DNA of 63,499 nt from an uncultured Lysobacteraceae bacterium (GCA_937897645.1 CALCNV010000125.1:1-63499); one strand, 5' to 3'; shown: positions 35,073-43,169, counted from the first letter of the stretch. Program-made: numbers and translations. The notes: generated from the letters alone by a model not told the origin.

Positions 35073-35165
35073 CGTCATTCCAGCGAAAGCTGGAATCCAT
35101 CTTGATCTTGCATTGACGCATGAAGAGCAAGATCAAGATGGATCCCGGCGTTCGCCGGGATGACG
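35073..35165. repeat. REP-like inverted repeat, family E, overlapping the xerC start
   Basis: The left arm 35073-35110 begins CGTCATTCCAGCG and the right arm 35128-35165 ends CGCCGGGATGACG. The two are near reverse complements over 38 bp, including 'CAAGATCAAGATGGATCC' against 'GGAATCCATCTTGATCTTG'. The 17-bp loop contains ATG 35120. Thus the repeat overlaps the first 15 codons of xerC. Confidence 0.85.
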
Positions 35166-36046
35166 TAGACAGGGGGATCGAACAGTTCCTCTCCCACCTG
35201 CAGGTCGAGCGCCGCATGTCGGCGCATACGCTGGATGCGTATCGTCGTGACCTCTCCGCATTGTCGGAATGGGCGACGGCACAAGGCATCGATGATCTCT
35301 CCACGCTGCAGACCGAACAACTGCGCAGCTTCGTTGCCGCCGAGCACCGCCGCGGCCTGTCGCCGAAGAGCCTGCAACGTCGCCTGTCCGCCTGTCGCAG
35401 TTATTTCAACTGGCTGTTGCGGCACGGCCGCATTGCCGCCAGTCCCGCCGCCGCGCTGCGTGCGCCCAAGTCGCCACGCAAGCTGCCGCAGGTGCTGGAT
35501 GCCGACGAGGCATCGCGCTTGGTCGAAGTGCCTACCGACGTTCCACTGGGATTCCGGGATCGCGCGCTGCTCGAATTGTTCTACTCGTCGGGCCTGCGCC
35601 TGAGCGAACTGTGCGGCCTGCGCTGGCAGGACATCGACATGGCCAGCGGTTTCGTCACCGTGCTGGGAAAGGGAAACAAGCAACGCAAAGTGCCGGTGGG
35701 CTCACATGCACGCAAGGCCTTGCAGGCATGGCGCGATGAACAGGCCTCCGCGAACGACGCACACGTGTTTCCCGGTCGCAATGGCGGTCCGATCTCGCAA
35801 CGCGCGGTGCAGATCCGCATGAAGCTGTTGGCGCAGAAACAGGGCATGTTCAAGAACGTGCATCCCCACATGCTGCGGCACAGTTTCGCCAGCCACATCC
35901 TGGAATCCTCCGGCGACCTGCGCGGCGTGCAGGAGCTGCTGGGCCACGCCGACATCGCCACCACCCAGATCTACACGCACCTGGATTTCCAGCACCTGGC
36001 CAAGGTCTACGACGCGGCGCACCCGCGCGCCAAGCGCAAATCCTGA
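35120..36046 (+). CDS. xerC: Tyrosine recombinase XerC
   Basis: A site-specific recombinase that, with XerD, resolves chromosome dimers at dif. The frame is 308 residues with all catalytic residues: R160 ('SSGLRLSEL'), K184 ('LGKGNKQRKVPV'), H250-x2-R253 ('HPHMLRHSF'), H276 ('LLGHADIATTQ') and nucleophile Y285 ('IYTHLDF'). The core-binding domain starts at 'IEQFLSHLQVERRMS'. The only canonical start codons before that point, ATG 35120 and ATG 35138, both lie in a REP-like repeat, so residues 1-15 are repeat-encoded. The next ATG, 35216, would cut into the core-binding domain. No good ribosome site is visible. The lptM-dapF-DUF484 context confirms XerC rather than a phage integrase. Confidence 0.93.
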   Translation: MKSKIKMDPGVRRDDVDRGIEQFLSHLQVERRMSAHTLDAYRRDLSALSEWATAQGIDDLSTLQTEQLRSFVAAEHRRGLSPKSLQRRLSACRSYFNWLLRHGRIAASPAAALRAPKSPRKLPQVLDADEASRLVEVPTDVPLGFRDRALLELFYSSGLRLSELCGLRWQDIDMASGFVTVLGKGNKQRKVPVGSHARKALQAWRDEQASANDAHVFPGRNGGPISQRAVQIRMKLLAQKQGMFKNVHPHMLRHSFASHILESSGDLRGVQELLGHADIATTQIYTHLDFQHLAKVYDAAHPRAKRKS

Positions 36047-36053
36047 CCCATTG

Positions 36054-36130
36054 GTAGGAGCGCCCCATGGGCGCGAGCTTTTGCCGTTGGGCATGCCGAT
36101 CAAGAACTCGCGCCCATGGGGCGCTCCTAC
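36054..36130. repeat. Repeat family A, copy 2
   Basis: Arms 'GTAGGAGCGCCCCATGGGCG' (36054) and 'CGCCCATGGGGCGCTCCTAC' (ending 36130) are perfect inverted copies around a short spacer. The element starts 7 bp after the xerC stop and lies upstream of hslV. Confidence 0.88.
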
Positions 36131-36201
36131 CGGTGGACGAAAGTCACGGTTGAACCGGTGGCGTCCGTCCCCACCTCCTGAGGGACACCCCGGAGATCAC
36201 G

Positions 36202-36753
36202 ATGGACCCCAGCCAGAATCCCACTGTTTTCCACGCCACCACCATCCTGTCGGTGCGTCGCAACGGCCGCGTGGCCGTCGCTGGCGATGGCCAAGTCACG
36301 CTCGGCCACACGGTAATGAAGGGCAACGCCCGCAAGGTGCGCCGCCTCGGTCGTGACAACCAGGTGCTGGCCGGTTTCGCCGGCGCGGCGGCGGATGCCT
36401 TCACCCTGTTCGAATTGTTCGAGGCCAAGCTGGAGAAGCACGGCCAGCTGCAGCGTGCGGCCGTTGAACTGGCCAAGGATTGGCGCACCGAACGCCGACT
36501 CGGCAAGCTCGAGGCACTGCTGGCCGTGGCCGACAAGGAGACCTCGCTGATCATCAGTGGCACCGGCGACGTGATCGAGCCGGAGGACGGCATCATCGCC
36601 ATCGGTTCTGGTGGCTCCTATGCCTTGTCAGCTGCACGCGCGCTTCTCGCGCATACCGAAATGGATGCCAAATCCATCGCGGTCGAATCACTGAATATCG
36701 CCGGCGACATCTGCATCTACACCAACCGCAACGTGGTGGTGGAAGAACTTTAA
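36202..36753 (+). CDS. hslV: ATP-dependent protease peptidase subunit HslV
   Basis: A 183-residue N-terminal-nucleophile peptidase of the HslUV (ClpQY) protease. The active Thr lies in 'FHATTILSVRRNG', where processing after Ala exposes a Thr. 'GDGQVTLGHTVMKGNARKVRR' (cut) and 'ALLAHTEMDAKSIAVESLNI' are family motifs. Unlike most orthologues it keeps about 12 residues before the Thr, so either N-terminal processing removes them or a later start is used, but no later start codon is available before the Thr. hslU follows after a 101-bp gap that holds a repeat. Confidence 0.94.
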   Translation: MDPSQNPTVFHATTILSVRRNGRVAVAGDGQVTLGHTVMKGNARKVRRLGRDNQVLAGFAGAAADAFTLFELFEAKLEKHGQLQRAAVELAKDWRTERRLGKLEALLAVADKETSLIISGTGDVIEPEDGIIAIGSGGSYALSAARALLAHTEMDAKSIAVESLNIAGDICIYTNRNVVVEEL

Positions 36754-36759
36754 TCCCCT

Positions 36760-36836
36760 GTAGGAGCGCCCCATGGGCGCGAGCTCTTGTCTTTCTCCAT
36801 GTACATCGAGAGCTCGCGCCCATGGGGCGCTCCTAC
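36760..36836. repeat. Repeat family A, copy 3, between hslV and hslU
   Basis: Perfect arms 'GTAGGAGCGCCCCATGGGCG' and 'CGCCCATGGGGCGCTCCTAC' around a short spacer. It begins 6 bp after the hslV stop and ends about 18 bp before the first hslU start codon, so it separates the two subunits of one protease within the operon. Confidence 0.88.
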
Positions 36837-36854
36837 CACGCACAACCTATTGGT

Positions 36855-38255
36855 ATGCATTCGATGACACTTGAAAACAACGCCTCCATGACCCCGCGCG
36901 AAATCGTGCAGGAACTTGATCGCCACATCGTGGGCCAGCACGCGGCCAAGCGCGCGGTGGCCATCGCCTTGCGCAACCGCTGGCGGCGCATGCAGCTGCA
37001 GCCCGACCTGCGCGACGAAGTGATGCCGAAGAACATCCTGATGATCGGCCCCACCGGCGTGGGCAAGACCGAAATCGCACGCCGCTTGGCCACGCTGGTC
37101 AACGCGCCCTTCGTCAAGGTCGAAGCCACGCGCTTCACCGAGGTCGGCTATGTCGGCAAGGACGTGGAGCAGATCATCCGCGACCTGGCCGATACCGCGG
37201 TGAAGATGTACCGCGAACAGGCCAAGGTGCGCGTGCGCACGCAGGCCGAAGAGCGTGCAGAAGACCGCATCCTCGACGCACTGCTGCCGCGCCGCGAGGC
37301 GGCATCGGGTGGCGGATTCGGATTCGGCGCGGGTAACACCACCACGGTCGATATCGGCGCGGAGCCCTCGTCGCAGGAATCGGAAACGCGCAGGAAACTG
37401 CGTCGCCAGTTGCGCGCCGGTGAACTGGACGAGCGCGAGATCGAGCTGGAACTGGCCGCCAACGTCAGCATGGACATCATGACCCCGCCGGGCATGGAGG
37501 AAATGGGCCAGCAGTTGCGGCAGATGTTCTCCAATATCGGTGGCGGCAAGACCCAGAAGCGCACCGTGACCATCAAGGCCGCGCGCCCGCAGCTGGTCGA
37601 AGACGAAGCCGCCAAGCTGGTCAACGAAGAAGACATCCGCGCCGCCGCCATCGAGTCCTGCGAGCAGAACGGCATCGTCTTCATCGACGAGATCGACAAG
37701 GTCGCCAAGCGTGGCGACAACGTGGGTGGAGGCGACGTGTCGCGCGAAGGTGTGCAGCGCGACCTGCTGCCGCTGGTGGAAGGCTCCAACGTCAGCACCA
37801 AGTACGGCACGATCAAGACCGACCACATCCTGTTCATTGCGTCGGGTGCGTTCCACCTGGCCAAGCCCAGCGACCTGATCCCTGAGTTGCAGGGTCGTTT
37901 CCCCATCCGCGTTGAGCTTACGGCGCTGTCCAAGGACGATTTCGTGCGCATCCTCACCGAGCCCAAGGCCGCCTTGACCCGCCAGTACGAGGCCTTGCTG
38001 CAGACCGAAGGCGTAGGTCTGGAATTCACCGCCGAGGCGGTGGATCGCCTCGCTGAAATCGCCGCGCAAGTCAACGAACGCCAGGAGAACATCGGTGCGC
38101 GTCGCCTGCATACCGTGCTGGAACGCTTGCTGGATACCTTGAGCTACGAAGCGCCCGATCGCGATGGCCAGCGCATCAGCATCGACCGCGCCTATGTCGA
38201 TGCGCACCTGGGTGAACTGGTGCAGGATCCGGACCTGAGTCGCTACATCCTTTGA
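36855..38255 (+). CDS. hslU: ATP-dependent protease ATPase subunit HslU
   Basis: An AAA+ unfoldase that feeds HslV. Numbered from ATG 36855 (466 residues); ATG 36864 and ATG 36888 are equally placed starts and no clear ribosome site distinguishes them. The protein opens with 'MTPREIVQELDRHIVGQ', has Walker A 'GPTGVGKT' (65-72), Walker B 'GIVFIDEIDK', the I-domain insertion, and the C-terminal 'LSRYIL' whose tail inserts into HslV to open its pore. All key residues are present. The frame extends upstream over hslV, but that part is not coding. Confidence 0.95.
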   Translation: MHSMTLENNASMTPREIVQELDRHIVGQHAAKRAVAIALRNRWRRMQLQPDLRDEVMPKNILMIGPTGVGKTEIARRLATLVNAPFVKVEATRFTEVGYVGKDVEQIIRDLADTAVKMYREQAKVRVRTQAEERAEDRILDALLPRREAASGGGFGFGAGNTTTVDIGAEPSSQESETRRKLRRQLRAGELDEREIELELAANVSMDIMTPPGMEEMGQQLRQMFSNIGGGKTQKRTVTIKAARPQLVEDEAAKLVNEEDIRAAAIESCEQNGIVFIDEIDKVAKRGDNVGGGDVSREGVQRDLLPLVEGSNVSTKYGTIKTDHILFIASGAFHLAKPSDLIPELQGRFPIRVELTALSKDDFVRILTEPKAALTRQYEALLQTEGVGLEFTAEAVDRLAEIAAQVNERQENIGARRLHTVLERLLDTLSYEAPDRDGQRISIDRAYVDAHLGELVQDPDLSRYIL

Positions 38256-38280
38256 TCAAGCGCGCAATGTTCGATCAAGG

Positions 38281-38417
38281 GTAGGAGCGCCCCATGGGCG
38301 CGAGCTTTTGAGGGTCCAGTAGCGCGCGCCATGCGCATGACCGCGCGGTCGCGGATACACGTGCTCGTGCGCATGGCGCACGCTACCCAAGAGCTCGCGC
38401 CCATGGGGCGCTCCTAC
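38281..38417. repeat. Repeat family A, copy 4, carrying a nested repeat
   Basis: Outer arms 'GTAGGAGCGCCCCATGGGCG' (38281) and 'CGCCCATGGGGCGCTCCTAC' (ending 38417). Instead of the usual 25-30 bp spacer, it holds a second inverted pair, 'GTAGCGCGCGCCATGCGCAT' (38319) and 'GTGCGCATGGCGCACGCTAC' (ending 38386). The gap between hslU and the convergent osmC gene is otherwise empty. Confidence 0.85.
38319..38386. repeat. Nested GTAGCG repeat inside family A copy 4
   Basis: A distinct palindromic pair with its own GTAG/CTAC tips, entirely within the spacer of the surrounding repeat. It is the only copy of this family in the window. Confidence 0.75.
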
Positions 38418-38439
38418 CGGGACATTTCCTGCCGGGATC

Positions 38440-38889
38440 TTATTGCGGCTCCACGCTGACTTCCGTCTTCACCGAATTGGCGATGAAGCAATGCTCATGG
38501 GCCTGGTGGTGCAAATACTGCAAGGTATCGGCGTCCAGCACGGTGCCTTCGGCGAACACGATGCGCGGTCGCAGGATGACGTGGGTGATGGCCAGCTTGC
38601 CGTCCGCGTTCTTGGCCAGCGTGCCTTCGGCATCGTCGTCGTAACGGTCGACCACCCAGCCTTTCTTCGCGGCGATGGCCAGCAGGGTCAGCATGTGGCA
38701 GGACGACAGCGCCACCACCAGTGCTTCCTCCGGATCCACGCCTTCCGCGCTGCCCAGGAAGGCCTGTGCCGCCGACCCGGTCAGGCGTTGGCCGCCGTCG
38801 AAGATCCATTCGTGGTCGCGGCTGTAGCCTTCGTAAGTGAAAGGCTTGTCGCCGCGGTTCCAGCGCAGGCTGGAGGTGTGCTTGGACAT
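38440..38889 (-). CDS. OsmC-family peroxiredoxin-like protein
   Basis: ATG 38889 with AGGTG upstream gives 149 residues. OsmC/Ohr proteins reduce organic hydroperoxides with two cysteines: here C64 in 'ALSSCHMLTLLAIA' and C134 in 'AHEHCFIANSV'. The N-terminal 'RGDKPFTYEGYSRDHEWIF' and 'EGVDPEEALVVAL' match the YhfA/OsmC-like branch rather than Ohr. Cytoplasmic. It is a single-gene unit, convergent with hslU. Confidence 0.88.
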   Translation of the reverse strand: MSKHTSSLRWNRGDKPFTYEGYSRDHEWIFDGGQRLTGSAAQAFLGSAEGVDPEEALVVALSSCHMLTLLAIAAKKGWVVDRYDDDAEGTLAKNADGKLAITHVILRPRIVFAEGTVLDADTLQYLHHQAHEHCFIANSVKTEVSVEPQ

Positions 38890-39020
38890 GGGGCACCTGG
38901 CGCGTCTTCGGGAAGTGAACGATACGCGCACCGCTCGCGGTTTGCAGCGTGCGCCCGTGCCTTCGCAAGTCATTAATCCGCGCCTGCTAAGCTCCGTCCA
39001 CCCTTTCCGGAGACACGCAC

Positions 39021-39458
39021 ATGACCAGGTTCGCTCCCGCGCTTGTCCTTGCCATCGCCTGTACCGCATTCGCACCGGCCGCACGGGCCGCCGACACCAT
39101 CACCTGCAAGTTGACCTTCAGCACCGCGGGCTGGTCGCTGTTCTACAAGACCGCCAAGGGCAGCGGCACCGTCACCTGCAACAACGGGCAATCGCAAGCG
39201 GTGAGCATCAGCGCCAAGGGCGGCGGCCTGACCGTGGGCAAATCGAAGATCACCAATGGTTTCGGCGAGTTCGCCAACGTGCACACGATCAGCGACGTGT
39301 TCGGCAGCTACGCGACCGGCGAAGCGCATGCCGGTGCAGGTTCCTCCGCCAAGGCACAGGTCATGACCAATGGTGAAGTCTCGCTGGCATTGGCCGGCAA
39401 GGGCGAGGGCTGGGACCTGGGCGTGGCCTTCGGCAAGTTCACCATCACCCCCAAGTAG
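39021..39458 (+). CDS. Hypothetical exported protein
   Basis: A 145-residue protein with a signal peptide (cleavage near 'ARAAD'). The mature part has two cysteines ('ITCKLTF' and 'TVTCNNGQ'), which could form a disulfide, and is Gly/Ser/Ala-rich with 'GGGLTVGKSKITNGFGEFAN' and a C-terminal 'GVAFGKFTITP'. The alternating hydrophobic pattern suggests a small beta-sandwich. I do not recognise the family. Codon use matches the neighbours, so it seems a native periplasmic protein. Confidence 0.75.
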   Translation: MTRFAPALVLAIACTAFAPAARAADTITCKLTFSTAGWSLFYKTAKGSGTVTCNNGQSQAVSISAKGGGLTVGKSKITNGFGEFANVHTISDVFGSYATGEAHAGAGSSAKAQVMTNGEVSLALAGKGEGWDLGVAFGKFTITPK

Positions 39459-39468
39459 TCCTGCGGTG

Positions 39469-39489
39469 GCGCCCCCGATCGCCGGGCGC
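39469..39489. terminator. Candidate hairpin between convergent genes
   Basis: GCGCCC (39469-39474) pairs with GGGCGC (39484-39489) across a 9-nt loop. It lies in the 33-bp gap between two convergent genes. No T tract is present, so a terminator role is only suggested by position. Confidence 0.3.
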
Positions 39490-39491
39490 GT

Positions 39492-39944
39492 TCATTCGCC
39501 TATGTCTTCGTTCCACACCTCGGGGTGCGCGGCGATGTAGTTGCCCAGCATGTCGATGCACTCCTGGTCCTGCAGGTCGATGACGGTGACGCCGTGTTCC
39601 CGCAGCCAATCAATACCGCCCTGGAATGTCACCGACTCGCCCACCACCACCGTGCCGATGTTGAACTGGCGCACCAGGCCGCTGCAGTACCAGCACGGGG
39701 CCAGCGTGGTGACCATGATGGTGTCGCGGTAATGCCGTTGGCGGCCGGCCTTGCGGAAGGCGTCGGTTTCGCCATGCACGGACGGGTCGTTTTCCTGGAT
39801 ACGGCGGTTGTGGCCGCAGCCCAGCAGGCGGCCGTCTTCGTGGTACAGCGCGGCGCCAATGGGAATGCCGCCTTCGGCCAGGCCTTGGCGGGCTTCGGCG
39901 ATGGCGGTTTCCAGCAGGGCGCGGTAGTCGGGGGTGGTGAGCAT
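39492..39944 (-). CDS. Cytosine deaminase-like nucleoside/base deaminase (fungal FCY1 type)
   Basis: ATG 39944 gives 150 residues. The zinc site is H57-x-E59 ('SVHGETDAF', Glu is the proton shuttle) and C84-x2-C87 ('LAPCWYCSG'). Beyond the shared CDA motif, the whole protein tracks yeast cytosine deaminase: 'VVVGESVTFQGGIDWLREHG' and a C-terminus 'WNEDIGE' that matches the 'EDIGE' ending of the fungal enzyme as I recall it. It would deaminate cytosine to uracil for pyrimidine salvage. It is unlike the larger amidohydrolase-type CodA of enteric bacteria and unlike tRNA-specific TadA. Confidence 0.82.
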   Translation of the reverse strand: MLTTPDYRALLETAIAEARQGLAEGGIPIGAALYHEDGRLLGCGHNRRIQENDPSVHGETDAFRKAGRQRHYRDTIMVTTLAPCWYCSGLVRQFNIGTVVVGESVTFQGGIDWLREHGVTVIDLQDQECIDMLGNYIAAHPEVWNEDIGE

Positions 39945-40145
39945 GGTCGCGGGGGATCCGGGGCGGAGGCGTGATGTTGCCATGCGGGCCGGCACCCATG
40001 GGAAATGAGGAAACCGTCACGTTGCCGTACGCAATTGCCCTTCTACAGGTAGCCACGCGTGCATCCATGCGCGCATGCTGCGCGTAGAGCTACTGTCGTG
40101 GCCAGCGCCATGCACCGGGGAAGTGCCATGAAAGAGGAAGGCTTG

Positions 40146-41744
40146 ATGTCGATGCCGCGTATGCGTGACGTGCTTGGGCCCGCTTTTGCATTGCTGTTGC
40201 TGCTGTGCAGTGGCGTTGTCGGTGCGCAAACAGTGCAGGGAAGTCTGGAATTGCAATGGGGCGATCCGCGTGGTGGCGTCGGGCAACCGAAGCAGCCGGC
40301 GAAGTTCAACGCCACCCTGGTGACCGACGACGGCGCACGCCACGTGCTGGATGCGGCCCAGGCCCGTCGCGCCGCCGGCGATCTGTATGCGCTGTCCAGC
40401 CGGCGCGTGGCGGTGCAGTTCTCCCCGGCGAAGCGCGTCGGTGGCCTGCGTTCCATCGAGGCCATCGTGCCGGTCGAGCCATTGCGCATTTCGGCATCGG
40501 CCCAGGTAATGAGCATGGCCAAGGCAGTGTTGGGGAATACGCGCTGGGTGACGATTGCGTGCAAGTTCAGCGACATCGCCACCGAACAGAAACCCGTGTC
40601 TTTCTTCCAGGACCAGTACGGCATCGCAGCCGGGCAACTCGGCCACTACTGGCAGGAAGTGTCCTACGGCAAGATCGACCTGGTCGGCAGCACTGCCCAT
40701 GGCTGGTTCACCCTGCCGCAGCCACGCTCGTATTACATCAAGACCGTGAATGGCGAAGACGATGCCGACCTGGACCTGCTGTTCGAGGATTGCGCGGCTG
40801 CTGCCGATCCCACGGTCAACTTCGGAGGCGTAAAGGGCATCAACATGATGTTCAACGGCGACCTGGACGGTTCGGCCTGGGGTGGCAGCGCCTGCGGTCC
40901 ACTGGAAGGCGTGGCCAACGCCTGCATCCGCAACACCTGGAATCCGCCGTGGGCCTTCAACAACCTGGCGCCCCTTGCGCATGAGATGGGGCATGGCTAC
41001 GGCCTGCCGCATTCGGACAATTCCGATGGCGATGACGATACCTATGACAATCCCTGGGATGTCATGAGCGACAGTTGGAGGAATGCCGTCGCCAACGCCA
41101 CTTACGGCACCCTGCCCAAGCACATCAATGTGTACCAGCGCGAACGCCTGGGCTGGATAGATCCCGCGCGCAAGCAGGCAGTCGCCTACAACCTGGGTAC
41201 GCGGCAGCAGGTGAGCCTGGATTTCGCCCACCTGGTCGCCGCGGCCAACAAGCAGATGCTGGTGCTGTCCATGTCGGCGCAGGCGGATCCGTACGCGGGC
41301 GCCCTCTACGTCATCGAAGCCCGCAAGCGCAACGGCACCTACGAAACCAAACTCGCCGGTGATGCGGTGATCATCCACAAGGTGCAGGACTATGGCACCG
41401 CTTACAGCGTCGACGCGACCACGCCGCCGGCCAACGTGTCCAACAACGAAGGTTCGATGTTCAAGGTTGGTGAGACCTGGGTCTCGCCGGATGAAACGCA
41501 GTGGGTCACCGTGGAAGCGGAGACCGCCACCGGCTTCATTGTGTCGGTGGGTCCCAAGCCCAGGATCATGAGCAGTCCGTTGCCGTCCAGGCAGCGGCCG
41601 GCGGCAGTCAATCCCCCGCAAGGATCCCGGCCTTCCACGGCGCCTGATCCAGTGCCGCGCGCGGCTGATAAAACCACCCAGCCGCCCTGCATGATGGCGG
41701 GACGCAGCGTGATCGAAACATGGCGCTGCGCCCTGATCAAGTGA
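40146..41744 (+). CDS. Secreted metzincin-like metalloprotease (M6-like)
   Basis: Several ATGs are in frame; ATG 40146 is preferred since it follows GAGGAAGG and starts a clean signal peptide ('MSMPRMRDVLGPAFALLLLL', cleavage near GVVGAQ), giving 532 residues. The zinc motif HEMGHGYGLPH (H279, E280, H283, G286, H289) is the full metzincin consensus HExxHxxGxxH, and a likely Met-turn 'PWDVMSD' lies downstream. The layout resembles immune-inhibitor-A-type M6 peptidases. After the catalytic region comes a beta domain and a Pro-rich tail (about 480-520). It probably acts outside the cell as a digestive or virulence-type protease. Confidence 0.82.
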   Translation: MSMPRMRDVLGPAFALLLLLCSGVVGAQTVQGSLELQWGDPRGGVGQPKQPAKFNATLVTDDGARHVLDAAQARRAAGDLYALSSRRVAVQFSPAKRVGGLRSIEAIVPVEPLRISASAQVMSMAKAVLGNTRWVTIACKFSDIATEQKPVSFFQDQYGIAAGQLGHYWQEVSYGKIDLVGSTAHGWFTLPQPRSYYIKTVNGEDDADLDLLFEDCAAAADPTVNFGGVKGINMMFNGDLDGSAWGGSACGPLEGVANACIRNTWNPPWAFNNLAPLAHEMGHGYGLPHSDNSDGDDDTYDNPWDVMSDSWRNAVANATYGTLPKHINVYQRERLGWIDPARKQAVAYNLGTRQQVSLDFAHLVAAANKQMLVLSMSAQADPYAGALYVIEARKRNGTYETKLAGDAVIIHKVQDYGTAYSVDATTPPANVSNNEGSMFKVGETWVSPDETQWVTVEAETATGFIVSVGPKPRIMSSPLPSRQRPAAVNPPQGSRPSTAPDPVPRAADKTTQPPCMMAGRSVIETWRCALIK

Positions 41745-41845
41745 TGCCGCATTGGCTGGCGCCTGCTCTGGGGCCGTGCACGGCCTGGCATCCGCCATGG
41801 CCGACAAACGGGTAAACGCAACGCCAGCGGTGCGATAATGGCCGC

Positions 41846-42607
41846 ATGAGCGAATCCCCCTACAAGACCGGCACCACCCATTTCGGCTTCAAGGACGTCG
41901 ACGCCAAGGACAAGCAGAAGCTGGTCGGCGAAGTCTTCTCTTCGGTCGCAGGCAACTACGACCTGATGAACGACTTGATGAGCCTGGGCATCCACCGCGT
42001 GTGGAAGCGTTACTTCGTCGGCACTGCACAGGTGAAGCGCGGCGACCGCGTGCTGGATCTGGCCGGCGGCACCGGCGACATCGCTGCATTGTTGAAGGAT
42101 CGCGTTGGCGACGAAGGCGAAGTCGTACTCGGCGACATCAACGCCGGCATGCTGTCCGTCGGCCGCGACCGCATGACCAATCGTGGGCTGGTCTCAGGTC
42201 TGGATTACGTGCAGTGCAATGCGGAAGCGCTGCCGTTCCCCGACAACAGTTTCGACCTGGTGACGATTGCCTTCGGATTGCGCAACGTGACCGACAAGGA
42301 CGCTGGCCTGCGCGAGATGTTCCGCGTGCTCAAGGTGGGTGGACAGGCGCGGGTGTTGGAGTTCTCCGAAGTCACGGTGGACTGGTTCAAGCCGGTGTAC
42401 GATTTCCACTCGTTCAAGATCCTGCCGAAGCTGGGCCAGCTGTTCGCGCAGGATGCGGGCAGTTACCAGTACCTCGCCGAGAGCATCCGCAAGCATCCGC
42501 CGCAGGAGGCGTTGAAGGCGATGATGCAGGAGGCGGGGTTCGAGCGTTGCAGCTACAAGAATCTGTCGGCGGGTATTGTTGCGGTGCATACCGGGTACAA
42601 GGTGTAG
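41846..42607 (+). CDS. ubiE: Ubiquinone/menaquinone C-methyltransferase UbiE
   Basis: A 253-residue SAM-dependent methyltransferase that methylates the quinone ring in ubiquinone synthesis. Seen are 'THFGFKDVDAKDKQKLVGEV' at the N-terminus, 'VFSSVAGNYDLMNDLMS', SAM motif I 'VLDLAGGTGDIAALL' and the UbiE signature 'AFGLRNVTDKDAGLREMFRV', with C-terminal 'SAGIVAVHTGYKV' typical of the family. Full length. It stands alone after the protease gene. Confidence 0.97.
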   Translation: MSESPYKTGTTHFGFKDVDAKDKQKLVGEVFSSVAGNYDLMNDLMSLGIHRVWKRYFVGTAQVKRGDRVLDLAGGTGDIAALLKDRVGDEGEVVLGDINAGMLSVGRDRMTNRGLVSGLDYVQCNAEALPFPDNSFDLVTIAFGLRNVTDKDAGLREMFRVLKVGGQARVLEFSEVTVDWFKPVYDFHSFKILPKLGQLFAQDAGSYQYLAESIRKHPPQEALKAMMQEAGFERCSYKNLSAGIVAVHTGYKV

Positions 42608-42644
42608 CAATGCCGGGCGTGTATCGAGGCATTGAATAGAGCCC

Positions 42645-43169
42645 ATGCCACGCTCGCAATCAAGAATATTACTGCTTGTTTCCATGATCATCCTGATCCT
42701 GGGAGGCTGCAAGACGCGCTCGGCAGTGGGCTACGACATGATCCTTCCGCCTGGCGTCCAGCAGCTGCAGGTCCCGGACGACAGGACATTTTTGATGGCA
42801 TCTCCAATTTCGCAACCTTTGCCTGATGTTCCGCAGGAATTTGGCAAGCAAGATAGTGTTAGCGTATGCGTGGAATTCGTCATTACCGAAAACGGCAGTG
42901 TTACCGCAATAACGCCGCTTTACGGGCTCGTGGAATGCCCGCTATCCGAAGAACAGATTGATGAGCGTGCGGTTGCTGCGGCAGTCGGATCGGTTGCGCA
43001 ATGGCAATTTCTTGCCGCGGCTGTTTGCGAGTTTCCTGCTGGAATGGTTAAAGACGAAGATTGTTCTGGTGACGGCGTGGTCATCACTGCAATGCCAATC
43101 AAGGTTTCCTATGTTTTCGCCTTCAATGGTGGACGTGGTCGCGCATCGGTTAGGTCTAGGCAACTCTGA
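42645..43169 (+). CDS. Putative lipoprotein with TonB-C-like domain, lower GC
   Basis: A 174-residue ORF with a lipobox 'ILILGGC' (Cys near 22). Residues 70-165 contain 'VEFVITENGSVTAITPLYG' and 'AAAVGSVAQWQFLAA', which resemble the C-terminal domain of TonB-like energy transducers ('F.I...G.V......S......D.A.......W.F.P'). A periplasmic anchoring or envelope role is possible, but membrane-spanning TonB features are lacking. The gene and its 3' flank have visibly lower GC than neighbours and more A/T-ending codons, suggesting later arrival. Confidence 0.6.
   Translation: MPRSQSRILLLVSMIILILGGCKTRSAVGYDMILPPGVQQLQVPDDRTFLMASPISQPLPDVPQEFGKQDSVSVCVEFVITENGSVTAITPLYGLVECPLSEEQIDERAVAAAVGSVAQWQFLAAAVCEFPAGMVKDEDCSGDGVVITAMPIKVSYVFAFNGGRGRASVRSRQL

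Noticed and set aside
35120..36046. Phage or integron integrase as identity for the tyrosine recombinase
   Set aside because: Conserved lptM-dapF-DUF484 neighbourhood and XerC-like length and motifs; no phage genes or attachment sites nearby.
32736..38417. CRISPR array formed by the repeated 25-bp arms
   Set aside because: Copies are kilobases apart, in inverted pairs, with no regular spacers and no cas genes.
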